From Flavobacteriales bacterium (lineage in GTDB: Bacteria > Bacteroidota > Bacteroidia > Flavobacteriales_D > Crocinitomicaceae): 64,000 bases of DNA. The stretch spans positions 1 to 64,000 of the forward strand of contig CANFRV010000020.1 of assembly GCA_947449575.1 (NCBI GenBank). Reading direction: 5' to 3'. Both the position numbers and the translations under genes were made by a program. Of this stretch, positions 37,572 to 46,129 are shown in pieces (position 1 is the first letter of the stretch; every line of letters begins with the position of its first letter). The notes beneath the pieces were generated by a model. That model did not search any database, was not told the DNA's origin, and saw only the letters and a program-made list of their open reading frames with translations.

Positions 37572-38057
37572 TTATTTCGCCACGGGCCTATAAATCGTAA
37601 AAGTACCTGTCGTGATATTTTCAATTTTTAAATTACTTTTCCCTAATTTTCTGCCAGTGAAAGCAGTATTTTGATGCGCTAAAACATAGTCGCCAATTCC
37701 GTTAACACTATAAATGATGGACGTGTGGTGTGCCATCGCTTCTTCGTATGTCATTTTATTTTCCACATATTTTATTTTTACTTTTTCAAATTGTATGATG
37801 TCCCCGGGGTAAATGCACTCTTTTTTATAATTAACTTCTTGACCAAATTTGTAACCTCCATCCCATTTAGCATTTACTAATGTTAAGGCTTCGTTGGCAA
37901 CATCCCAACATTCGCCTTTTCCTACTTTTTTATTCATCTTGGAATTAACAAAGGTGATGATACCTTTATTTAAAGGCAAATCATCTTTGCAGTCCGAACT
38001 TAGTGAGAGTAAGATAGGTGTTAAAAATAATAAAAGAAAAAATTTCATTGATTTCAT
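37572..38057 (-). CDS. Small secreted protein, NlpC/P60 or CHAP-like
   Basis: A 161-residue exported protein with a signal peptide (about 1-20). I do not recognise a named family. The order Cys50 (GKGECWDV), GDIIQFE (85-91), two His at 110-111 followed by TSIIYSVNG, and a His in LAHQN resembles the Cys, GDxxxF and HxGIY pattern of NlpC/P60 and CHAP peptidases. That makes a cell-wall or peptide hydrolase plausible, by inference. It may be co-transcribed with the esterase and lies 49 bases after cutC on the same strand. Confidence 0.6.
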   Translation of the reverse strand: MKSMKFFLLLFLTPILLSLSSDCKDDLPLNKGIITFVNSKMNKKVGKGECWDVANEALTLVNAKWDGGYKFGQEVNYKKECIYPGDIIQFEKVKIKYVENKMTYEEAMAHHTSIIYSVNGIGDYVLAHQNTAFTGRKLGKSNLKIENITTGTFTIYRPVAK

Positions 38058-38105
38058 AACGTGTATTTTAGAGTTATATTGAATAACGGGGAGTATTTTT
38101 AATTG

Positions 38106-38798
38106 TTACATTTGTTCTAGTATTCCTTTTACGATCTCTTCGTTGACTTCTAAATAGTCAGTTGAAAATAGGGAAGAGGTCGTTTGCTTTGAGACTGTTG
38201 TCCCAGAAAAGTGAATGGCATTTGGTTTAATTTCAGAGATTATTTTTTTGATATTATACGAATTTACGCCTCCTCCAGCCATGATTTCAATTCGACCATT
38301 GGCATATTTAACAATTTCTTTTAATTTTTGAAATCCTTCATCAACATTGGAAGCACCACCTGAAGTTAAAATCCTTTTGAATTTCAACTGTATTAATAGA
38401 TCCATTGCTTTTTTCCAATTTACAATATCATCAAAAGCTCTGTGAAAAGTGAATTCTAAACCTTCTACTGATTCAAGCATCTTGATAATTGTCGCAAGGT
38501 CTATTTCTTTTTTTTCCGTTAAAGCACCCACGACAACTCCTTTTACTCCCAGTAAATTGTAGCGTTTAACATCTGTAATCATCACCTGAATTTCATATTG
38601 GGAATAAATAAAATCACCACTTCTTTGACGAATAAGTACGTGTGTTTTAACAGCAGAACTAACAGCGAACTGAATCATTCCAATGGATGGTGTAGTGCCA
38701 CCTTGTTCTAGATTTTGACAAAGTTCAATTCGATCGAAATTGTATTTTTTCGCTAATAGAATCGCTTTGACTGAGGCTGCACAGAGTTCTTTTTTCAT
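38106..38798 (-). CDS. cutC: CutC family protein
   Basis: A TIM-barrel protein of the CutC family, historically linked to copper tolerance but with an uncertain role in many bacteria. The N-terminus MKKELCAASVKAILLAKKY, the motif DRIELCQNLEQGGTTPS, and later FHRAFDD, RILTSGGASN and GRIEIMAGGGVN are all family marks. I take the second in-frame ATG (38798, 230 residues) because it matches the family start; an upstream ATG would add six residues and overlap the hexosaminidase stop. It follows the GH20 gene by four bases. Confidence 0.92.
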   Translation of the reverse strand: MKKELCAASVKAILLAKKYNFDRIELCQNLEQGGTTPSIGMIQFAVSSAVKTHVLIRQRSGDFIYSQYEIQVMITDVKRYNLLGVKGVVVGALTEKKEIDLATIIKMLESVEGLEFTFHRAFDDIVNWKKAMDLLIQLKFKRILTSGGASNVDEGFQKLKEIVKYANGRIEIMAGGGVNSYNIKKIISEIKPNAIHFSGTTVSKQTTSSLFSTDYLEVNEEIVKGILEQM

Positions 38799-38802
38799 AG
38801 TG

Positions 38803-41067
38803 TTACTTGAAATCAATGTCTAATTCGTCTATAAATGTCCAAGGTGTGGTGCCTTCACCATCTAATCCCGTTGGAATTTTGGTTTTAGCAATCACGTGAA
38901 CGCGAATATATTTCCCTTTTTTGTTTACTTTTTGCATGAAATTTTCTGTCACTTTCTCTTTCTTCAGCACTACCCATTTCCTTTTATTCTTGGAAATGGA
39001 AAGCTGCACCGTTTCAGGAAGATAAATCCAGGAACCTTTCGCGTCTAAAAAGCCAAGTTTAAAATTATTTATCTTTTTTATAGTTGTTAAATCAAGTATA
39101 AATTCAATTGTATCTTCTGAGAAACCCAACCATTGATCTCCTTTCCATGGACGAGCTCCCTTTATCCCATCAACTAATGCTAATTCTCCCCTAACATTAT
39201 ATTTACTATTCGGCTTTGTTATTAACTCAACAGGCAAACCAATTACTGGACTCATGTGAAAATCAAATACTGTTTTTGTTGAATCCTCGGATGTAATTGT
39301 AATACTGCTAGTAGATGAAGAGATAGACCTATCTAAAAAAGTGGTGTCTTCAGATCTAACATTCCCACCTCCCCAGCCATAAGGACTGCCATCGTAATCA
39401 ATATGGACGTTAAATTCTTCGTCTTTATTGCTAGAGGAAACAATCAGACCAACTCCTTTTTTTGTTCTCACAATACCAATTTTAGGATATACGATTGCTT
39501 TTGAATAGTGAACTTTATATCTGTCCAAAAAGGGGAATTGATATTTCATTAATATACTTTGAAAATCAGCAAAGGAAGGTTTTTGCTCTCTGCACCATAA
39601 GGCTTCTGACATAGCTAATGCGCGAGGAAAAGTCATATATTCTAACTTATCCATCGTTCCAATATATTCTGTCCAGATATTCCCTTGACCCCCTAAAATA
39701 TAGTTCCCTTCTTCAAAGGTGAGGCCTTTCGGAATTGGGTTAAATTGATATACTTTTTCAAGTGGGAGAAATCCACCTATTGCAAGCGGTTCATTCGCAC
39801 TCCCACTTTGATAATGATCAAAATAGCAATATCCAGACGGAGACATCACCACAAAATGCTTTTGTTTTGCCGCTTCAATTCCTCCTTCTTCTCCGCGCCA
39901 TGACATAACCGCCGCATTTGGAGAAAGGCCTCCTTCTAGGATTTCATCCCAACCAATTAGTTTTTTTCCTTTTGAAGTCAAATAGGAATCGATTTGACGG
40001 ATAAAATAGGATTGAAGTGCATGCTCATCTTTTAGATTATTATCTTTCATTGTTTTTTGACAACGTGGACATTCATGCCAGCGCGTTTTAGGTGCTTCAT
40101 CACCGCCGATATGAACATATTCAGAAGGAAAAAGAGGAATCACTTCATCTAAAATTTCTTTTATGAATTCTATTGTTTCAGGTTTTGAACAATAGATATC
40201 CTCAAATACCCCCCATAATCCTGGAACGGGTTGTTGCTTTCCTGTGCATGAATATTCTGGATAAGCGGCCAGTGCAGCTCTGCTATGACCTGGCATTTCT
40301 ATCTCAGGTATGACAGAAATAAATCTTTTGGAGGCATACTCAACGACGTCTTTTATTTGTTCTTGAGTGTAAAAGCCACCTTCGCGTTTTCTTTCATATG
40401 ATCTAGGAATATCATTGTAATGTCCGATAATAGTACTGTCTCTCCATGCACCGATTTCAGTTAGTTTAGGAAATTGCTTTATTTCAATTCTCCAACCTTG
40501 ATCATCTGCTAGATGCCAATGAAAAGTGTTGAATTTGTACAATGCCATCAGATCTATAAAATGTTTCACCTCTTCAACAGTAAAAAAATGACGGCTAACA
40601 TCTAAATGCAAACCTCTCCAATTGAATTTAGGAGAATCATTGATGAAGCATTTTTGGATGGTAGTTCCGACCTCATTTTCTTCAATTAGTTGTAAAAATG
40701 TATTCACTGCATAAAAACAACTTTCATCAGAACTATAGGTAATCGTAATATTTTGATCAATATCAATGGAATAAGAATGTTGAGGAACATTTTTAATTTT
40801 TTTAAAAATAAGGACACCCTGATTTTCCTGAAGACTTGCATTGATTGAAAAGGCTTTTTGAAGTTGATCTTTTAAATAATTACCTATTTCAAGAGGAAGA
40901 TTTGTTGAGTTGATGAAAATATGCTTATCTATTATTTCAAAAGCACCCGACGTTTTTTGGTAGACAACTGGCTTTGGAATAACGGGACAAATGGCACGTG
41001 CATTTGATTGCGCAAACATGCTACTTACACCAAGTAAACAGAAAAAGAATAGACTGATTTTTATCAT
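38803..41067 (-). CDS. Beta-N-acetylhexosaminidase, GH20
   Basis: A 754-residue exported glycosidase that removes terminal N-acetylglucosamine or N-acetylgalactosamine from glycans. Signal peptide about 1-20, then the GH20b domain (to about 150), the GH20 catalytic barrel with LDVSRHFF, FHWHLADDQGWRI and the catalytic pair Asp323-Glu324 in HIGGDEAPKT, and a C-terminal region with an F5/8C-like segment near WLGFSEDTIEF. Its spacing to cutC is four bases, indicating one operon. It probably feeds on chitin or mucin-like or peptidoglycan fragments. Confidence 0.93.
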   Translation of the reverse strand: MIKISLFFFCLLGVSSMFAQSNARAICPVIPKPVVYQKTSGAFEIIDKHIFINSTNLPLEIGNYLKDQLQKAFSINASLQENQGVLIFKKIKNVPQHSYSIDIDQNITITYSSDESCFYAVNTFLQLIEENEVGTTIQKCFINDSPKFNWRGLHLDVSRHFFTVEEVKHFIDLMALYKFNTFHWHLADDQGWRIEIKQFPKLTEIGAWRDSTIIGHYNDIPRSYERKREGGFYTQEQIKDVVEYASKRFISVIPEIEMPGHSRAALAAYPEYSCTGKQQPVPGLWGVFEDIYCSKPETIEFIKEILDEVIPLFPSEYVHIGGDEAPKTRWHECPRCQKTMKDNNLKDEHALQSYFIRQIDSYLTSKGKKLIGWDEILEGGLSPNAAVMSWRGEEGGIEAAKQKHFVVMSPSGYCYFDHYQSGSANEPLAIGGFLPLEKVYQFNPIPKGLTFEEGNYILGGQGNIWTEYIGTMDKLEYMTFPRALAMSEALWCREQKPSFADFQSILMKYQFPFLDRYKVHYSKAIVYPKIGIVRTKKGVGLIVSSSNKDEEFNVHIDYDGSPYGWGGGNVRSEDTTFLDRSISSSTSSITITSEDSTKTVFDFHMSPVIGLPVELITKPNSKYNVRGELALVDGIKGARPWKGDQWLGFSEDTIEFILDLTTIKKINNFKLGFLDAKGSWIYLPETVQLSISKNKRKWVVLKKEKVTENFMQKVNKKGKYIRVHVIAKTKIPTGLDGEGTTPWTFIDELDIDFK

Positions 41068-41154
41068 TGTATGAAATTAATGAATTTTATGCTTTATCAA
41101 TTAATAATTGATAAGATTCTTGAATTTACAAAAAATGAACCAAAAAATAGATCT

Positions 41155-41673
41155 TTATTTTTTATTACCAAATACAAAAACGTCCATACCCAAGTAATTT
41201 AGCTCATTAATTATTTCCATTTCGTTTCTCTGTGCAACTTTGATTGAATCACTATTTTCTTTGTGTATAATAGATACAAATGAATCTGAAATCTTAGTCT
41301 CTAAGCCAAATTTCTTTAATTGTTGAGCAGCTTCAGATGCAAACCCTTTACCCCAATATTTTGGTTTTAAAGAATAGGCAATTTCAAACACTTCTTTTTC
41401 AAGAACTATTCTTGGATGAATTCCAGCCATTCCAAGAAATTCGTTACTAGATTTCTCGATTAAAGCTAAATGTCCTAGACCATGTTTTTCATATTTTTCC
41501 AGTTGCATGCTGATCCATTCAGTGGCAATTTCAGTTTTATCTTTTGAGATATCGGGAATTCCTAATAATGCTAATCTATCATTGTTTTGAAAGAATTCTG
41601 TCCAAGTATCAACATCATTCATTGTTAATTTTCTAAATTGTATTCTTTCTGATTCTTGGTTGAAATAGTTCAT
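41155..41673 (-). CDS. GNAT acetyltransferase (RimJ/RimL-like)
   Basis: A 172-residue GNAT-fold N-acetyltransferase that moves acetyl from acetyl-CoA to an amine. The N-terminus (SERIQFRKLTMNDV) and the acetyl-CoA binding segment YWGKGFASEAAQQLKKFG match the RimJ/RimL group. The acceptor is unknown: a protein N-terminus or a small amine are both possible. It begins ten bases after the fic stop codon, so the two genes are likely one transcript. Confidence 0.88.
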   Translation of the reverse strand: MNYFNQESERIQFRKLTMNDVDTWTEFFQNNDRLALLGIPDISKDKTEIATEWISMQLEKYEKHGLGHLALIEKSSNEFLGMAGIHPRIVLEKEVFEIAYSLKPKYWGKGFASEAAQQLKKFGLETKISDSFVSIIHKENSDSIKVAQRNEMEIINELNYLGMDVFVFGNKK

Positions 41674-41682
41674 GGATTTTAT

Positions 41683-42783
41683 TTAAATTAATTCATAATT
41701 TGTACTTCTTCCGCCTGCTAATTCTTTCCGAAGTATTTCTTTATTTATTAAATCCTGAATATCTCTTAATGCAGTATCTGCTGAACATTTATTTATTTTA
41801 GCCCATTTAGAAGATGTTAACTTTCCATCAAATCCATCAAGTAGTTTATTAATCATACTTTTTTGGCGATCATTTAATGAAAGTGTTGAATTCTCCATCC
41901 AAAAGAAATGTTTTTGTAATACTTTTGCTAATATGAAATTTGTTTCATTCAATGAATTTGTTAAGCAATTTAAAAACCAATCTATCCAAGATGTAATATC
42001 CAGATTACTTTTTTGAGATTTTTCTAATATAGTGTAATACTCTTTTCGTTCTGTTTTTATTTGAGCCGACATACTGTAGAATCGCTGAGAACTTCCATCA
42101 GCCCTTGCTAAAAGCATATCCGTTATAGCTCTTGCAATTCTTCCGTTTCCATCATCAAATGGATGAATCGTCACAAACCAAAAATGCGCTAAAGCAGCCT
42201 TTAATACTGGTTCTAGTTTGTGTTCATTATTAAACCATTGAAAAAAAACAGCCATTTCGGAGTCAATTTTATCAGCATCAGGAGCTTGAAAATTTACCCT
42301 TTCTTTACTCATAGATCCAGATACAACTTGCATCGCACCATGATAATCATCCCTCCAATTTCCAACTATTAATTTAGACATTCTGTTTCTTCCTGTTGGA
42401 AATAACGAACAATGCCAATTAAATAATCTTTCTTTTGTTAAAGGTTCTTCATAATTTAGAGTTGCATCTAGTAACATTTCAACGACACCGTCAATATTTC
42501 TGTCAGAGTTTACTAAACCAGCTATGTCCATGCCTAAATGCCTCGCTATAGAAGATCGAACTTGATCATGTTCTAATATTTCACCTTCTATTTCACTTGA
42601 TTTTAGTACGTCTAACGTTAATGTTTGCAAAAACGCCTCACTTTTTAATGCAAATCTGATAGATTCCATTTTACCTAAAAGTTTTCCTTGCATGTTTCTA
42701 ACGGTACTGAGTGATGCCATGAAAGTATCATTTTCCCAGTAAAATTGAGGCCATTTTGTTTGTTGATAGATGTAGAAACTCAT
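41683..42783 (-). CDS. fic: Fic family protein with DUF4172 and C-terminal HTH
   Basis: A 366-residue Fic enzyme that can transfer AMP from ATP to a target hydroxyl. The catalytic motif HPFDDGNGRIAR starts at His207. An N-terminal DUF4172 domain carries the inhibitory helix SSEIEGE, matching SxxxEG of class II Fic proteins, so the enzyme is probably autoinhibited. The C-terminus (SSKWAKINKCSADTALRDIQ) reads as a winged helix-turn-helix. The target is unknown. Repeated boxes upstream (42787-42876) may be bound by this HTH. A GNAT gene follows. Confidence 0.92.
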   Translation of the reverse strand: MSFYIYQQTKWPQFYWENDTFMASLSTVRNMQGKLLGKMESIRFALKSEAFLQTLTLDVLKSSEIEGEILEHDQVRSSIARHLGMDIAGLVNSDRNIDGVVEMLLDATLNYEEPLTKERLFNWHCSLFPTGRNRMSKLIVGNWRDDYHGAMQVVSGSMSKERVNFQAPDADKIDSEMAVFFQWFNNEHKLEPVLKAALAHFWFVTIHPFDDGNGRIARAITDMLLARADGSSQRFYSMSAQIKTERKEYYTILEKSQKSNLDITSWIDWFLNCLTNSLNETNFILAKVLQKHFFWMENSTLSLNDRQKSMINKLLDGFDGKLTSSKWAKINKCSADTALRDIQDLINKEILRKELAGGRSTNYELI

Positions 42784-42786
42784 AAT

Positions 42787-42876
42787 TTATCTCATTTTGC
42801 GGTGATTAATTAGGTTATTCTCCGCATTTAATGCGTTAAAAATACGATTTATTCTCAGCATTTAAAAATTATTCTC
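42787..42876 (-). promoter_or_regulatory. Repeated GAGAATAA boxes upstream of fic
   Basis: The plus strand carries TTATTCTC at 42815-42822, 42849-42856 and 42869-42876, the first two followed by [C/A]GCATTTAA, and a degenerate copy TTATCTCA at 42787-42794. On the fic strand they read GAGAATAA. The first and second boxes are 34 bases apart and the second and third 20. They sit where an operator for the fic HTH domain would be expected. Confidence 0.6.
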
Positions 42877-42910
42877 ACTTTTTTATGTGGTGAATAAATT
42901 TCTTTGACAT

Positions 42911-42941
42911 AAAAAAGAGGCTTTCTGAAAGGAAAGCCTCT
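42911..42941 (-). terminator. Terminator of the dabA-porin operon
   Basis: A 9-bp perfect stem GAGGCTTTC/GAAAGCCTC (42917-42925 with 42932-42940) with A6 before it, a U tract on the minus strand, lies 17 bases after the porin stop codon. Confidence 0.92.
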
Positions 42942-42957
42942 GTGCTATTAAATTATT

Positions 42958-44310
42958 CTATAAAGAAATCTGATATTGTAAAACTGCCATTCCTCTTCTT
43001 GAATTCGTTACGTTGTCTCCCTTTGAATCTTTGGAATAAACTGGTCTGGACTGGTAAGACAAGGTTAATTTACTATGATGATCTCCGTTAATTAACCAAT
43101 TTATGCCTCCTTCATATAACATCATATTATTTTTTAAGGCCTCGTACTTTGAAATTTGAGCACTTCCATAAATCTGGATACTTCCTTGTCCAGGTAATAA
43201 ATCGTCTTTGAATTTATAGCCAATTTGAGTAAATAAAGTCCGCCCGGTTCCGATAATTGGAGCCGCATTTCCGCCTGCTCCTGACGATACAGCACTACTG
43301 CTATTAATACCCGTTGACGGATTCATAGCACCTGTATATCGTAAGTAATTTTTACCCATTTGGAAATCTGTGAAAGCTGAATAGAGTGAGATGCAATTGC
43401 GTTTTGAACTTAAAGGTATTTCTGTAAAAATATCTGCTCCAAGTAGGGTCATATTTACATTTGCAGTATCTCCTGGACTTTTAAGTATCCACAATGCATT
43501 TTGCTGTTGAATCCAACCTGCACCAATAGTAAAAATTTTCTTTTTTCCGTGATAAGTACCTGTGGTATATGCCAATGTATTATCTTCTTGATCAAAGAAT
43601 TGGTAGCTTAAGTAACCTTGTGTTTGCAGTTGCGGTGGTCTTGGAGAAATCATCGCCTGCGTAGTGCTTATTTTTGACACAAAAGAAGTATTACTTTGTG
43701 CAGTCATTGGGTCAGAAAGCGCAAGTCGATAGTCTAATTTACCAATTTTACCTTTTGCATAAATAGATAATTTACGAAGAAATTGATCTGTAATTCCATT
43801 GGTTACTTGCTGGTAGAGTGGAGCATCACTTCCTAGAATTGATCCAACACCTGGTGCTGAAAAACGAGTCATTCCGCTCCAACCACTTAAACCTGTTCCA
43901 ATCGTAAACATTTTAGGATGAATTCTATATTCTCCGACTAAATCATGAAGAAAAGCACCTGCGTTTAATTTTGAAGTAATATTGAAATTGTTTTGTCCAA
44001 ATTGCGCATATAAAAAGATACGATCAGTAGGTTGAGCCAGAAAGTTGGCTCTTATACGTCGAATACCAATGTCAAAAGGATTTTGATTACTGTATCCATT
44101 TAATGTTGAGCCAGGATTAACATCAGTATATCGTGACCAAATTTGAGCGACCACAGTAGCTTTTATGTAATGGCTTCCTGTTTCATTTAATTTTTTCTTG
44201 AATTCAGGATATTCAATTTTTTTGCCCGGCTCAGCAGTTGCCGTTGTTTGCTGACTATGAGCAGGTAGCGTCAATAGTAGAAGCCCGAAGAATAAGAATT
44301 TTATGTTCAT
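42958..44310 (-). CDS. Outer-membrane porin in the dab operon
   Basis: A 450-residue outer-membrane protein. A signal peptide (about 1-20, HSQ) is followed by a long run of amphipathic strands with aromatic residues, typical of an OprP/porin-type barrel (RRIRANFLAQPTDRIFLYAQFGQ, GEYRIHPKMFTIGTGLSG), ending in the strand GMAVLQYQISL. It is the last gene of the dabA-dabB-sulP run and is followed by a terminator. By context it would let anions such as bicarbonate cross the outer membrane; specificity cannot be read from sequence. Confidence 0.8.
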   Translation of the reverse strand: MNIKFLFFGLLLLTLPAHSQQTTATAEPGKKIEYPEFKKKLNETGSHYIKATVVAQIWSRYTDVNPGSTLNGYSNQNPFDIGIRRIRANFLAQPTDRIFLYAQFGQNNFNITSKLNAGAFLHDLVGEYRIHPKMFTIGTGLSGWSGMTRFSAPGVGSILGSDAPLYQQVTNGITDQFLRKLSIYAKGKIGKLDYRLALSDPMTAQSNTSFVSKISTTQAMISPRPPQLQTQGYLSYQFFDQEDNTLAYTTGTYHGKKKIFTIGAGWIQQQNALWILKSPGDTANVNMTLLGADIFTEIPLSSKRNCISLYSAFTDFQMGKNYLRYTGAMNPSTGINSSSAVSSGAGGNAAPIIGTGRTLFTQIGYKFKDDLLPGQGSIQIYGSAQISKYEALKNNMMLYEGGINWLINGDHHSKLTLSYQSRPVYSKDSKGDNVTNSRRGMAVLQYQISL

Positions 44311-44409
44311 ATATAATTTTTTAAGTAAAAATTGATCCTCCTTGTTGATATTCGTGACTACATAATGTCATTGTTTATTTCTGAATGAGTGACGAATTGT
44401 ATCCAAGGT

Positions 44410-46068
44410 TTATTTTATTTTATTATTTTTTTTAACCGCTGCATATTTATGTTTTGACTTCGACACAGGTTTAAATTCTTCAATTCCTAAGATGGTAAAT
44501 GAACCGCCCGCATTTTCAAAATCATCTTTTATATGATACAGATTTTCAATGACTGAATGATCCACTAATTTACATTTTGTCACATCAAAAATAACTGTAT
44601 CACTAAAAGGGAAGTGATCTATTTTCTTTTTAATACCAATGTAATTACTGAAAACAGCAGCTCCTGAAACACTGATTTTATGCCCTTCAATTTTAGCTTT
44701 AGAAGAAAAAAGATTAGCTGCAGGTGCTCCATTTATTAAATGTATGATCAATTTCACTAAAATTCCTGCACCAATACCGATTAGTAAATCAGTAGCAAGC
44801 GTAACAACTATAGTGGTGATGAAAACGACAACTTGGTCCCAACCAATTTTAGCCATATGCCCAAATTCTTTTGGGTGAGCTAATTTATAACCAACTCCGA
44901 TAAGCATTGCTGCTAGAGCTGCTTTAGGAATTAGATCACTGAATTTGACAGCGAAAAGCAAAAACAATAAAATGAAAACACCATGATAAAAATTAGCCCA
45001 TCTTGTTTTTCCTCCATTTGAAACATTGGCAGAAGAACGAGCAACTTCACTAATCATAGGTAACCCTCCCAGAACCCCTGCGATAATATTTCCTACACCA
45101 ACTCCAATAAGATCTTTATTTGTGTTTGATTTTCTTTTGAAAGGATCAAGCATGTCAATTGCTTTTATTGTTAATAAAGCTTCAAGACTTCCAACTAATG
45201 CGAACATAATCACAAATTTTATAAAAACTCCAAGTTGTGAAAATCCATCAAAACTAACATTTACTCCAATGATGTCAACCAAACCTTTATCGAAACTCAA
45301 CAATGGCTGAAATTTTTTCGTGATAATTTCTCCAGCGGCATTTTTCACCTCAGCTATATTTTTCACATCTAAATAAATTGCTAATGGAATTGCAACTATT
45401 AATACGATAAGGGCAGAAGGGATTTTTTTAATTGCTTTCACAGGAATCATTGGCCACCCAAAAACGATTGCCAAACTTACTAATCCAACAATGGCTACTT
45501 CTTTATGAAGAAAGAAATTCGCAAAGGTGTTTTTTAATTCACCCAATAATTCAAGAGGCTCAACCATTGGTTTATCTTCTGGAGTAACTGGGTTAAATCC
45601 AACTAAAATATGCAATTGCTTACTAATGATAATAATTCCTATTGCAGCAAGCATACCATGTACAGCGGACAAAGGAAAAAATTCACTTAATGAACCTAAT
45701 TTAAAAATCCCAAAAAGAACTTGAATAACTCCAGCTACGACTACAGCCCCTAAAGCTAATTTCCATCCTAAATTGGAATCTCCATGCCCTAATTCTGCAA
45801 CCGCCCCTGCCACAATAACGATCAATCCTGCGGCTGGACCTTTAATTGTAAGCAATGAACCAGCAAAAAAAGCAACAATTATTCCTCCAACCATTGCAGT
45901 TATTAATCCGTAAATAGGAGGGAAGTCACTTGCGCCAGCAATCCCTAAACTTAATGGAAGAGCTAATAAGAATACTAAGAATCCTGAAATAGCATCACTG
46001 CTAAAGTTTTCTTTTAAACCTGTAAAACCATCTTTTGGAAGGTTGTGTTCTTTGTTTTTTGTTGTCAT
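44410..46068 (-). CDS. SulP family anion transporter
   Basis: A 552-residue inner-membrane transporter of the SulP (SLC26) family. Ten or more hydrophobic helices cover residues 25-440, starting with DAISGFLVFLLALPLSLGIA and including GLPMISEVARSSANVSNGGKTR, and a short STAS domain (about 460-540) is at the C-terminus. Family members move sulfate, bicarbonate or other anions; some, such as BicA, are bicarbonate importers. Its place in an operon with dabA and dabB favours bicarbonate, as inference. Confidence 0.9.
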   Translation of the reverse strand: MTTKNKEHNLPKDGFTGLKENFSSDAISGFLVFLLALPLSLGIAGASDFPPIYGLITAMVGGIIVAFFAGSLLTIKGPAAGLIVIVAGAVAELGHGDSNLGWKLALGAVVVAGVIQVLFGIFKLGSLSEFFPLSAVHGMLAAIGIIIISKQLHILVGFNPVTPEDKPMVEPLELLGELKNTFANFFLHKEVAIVGLVSLAIVFGWPMIPVKAIKKIPSALIVLIVAIPLAIYLDVKNIAEVKNAAGEIITKKFQPLLSFDKGLVDIIGVNVSFDGFSQLGVFIKFVIMFALVGSLEALLTIKAIDMLDPFKRKSNTNKDLIGVGVGNIIAGVLGGLPMISEVARSSANVSNGGKTRWANFYHGVFILLFLLFAVKFSDLIPKAALAAMLIGVGYKLAHPKEFGHMAKIGWDQVVVFITTIVVTLATDLLIGIGAGILVKLIIHLINGAPAANLFSSKAKIEGHKISVSGAAVFSNYIGIKKKIDHFPFSDTVIFDVTKCKLVDHSVIENLYHIKDDFENAGGSFTILGIEEFKPVSKSKHKYAAVKKNNKIK

Positions 46069-46129
46069 AATTTGAAGTTTTAATTGATACTAATTTTGTT
46101 ATATATTATTTTAAGTTTATTTGTTTGAA

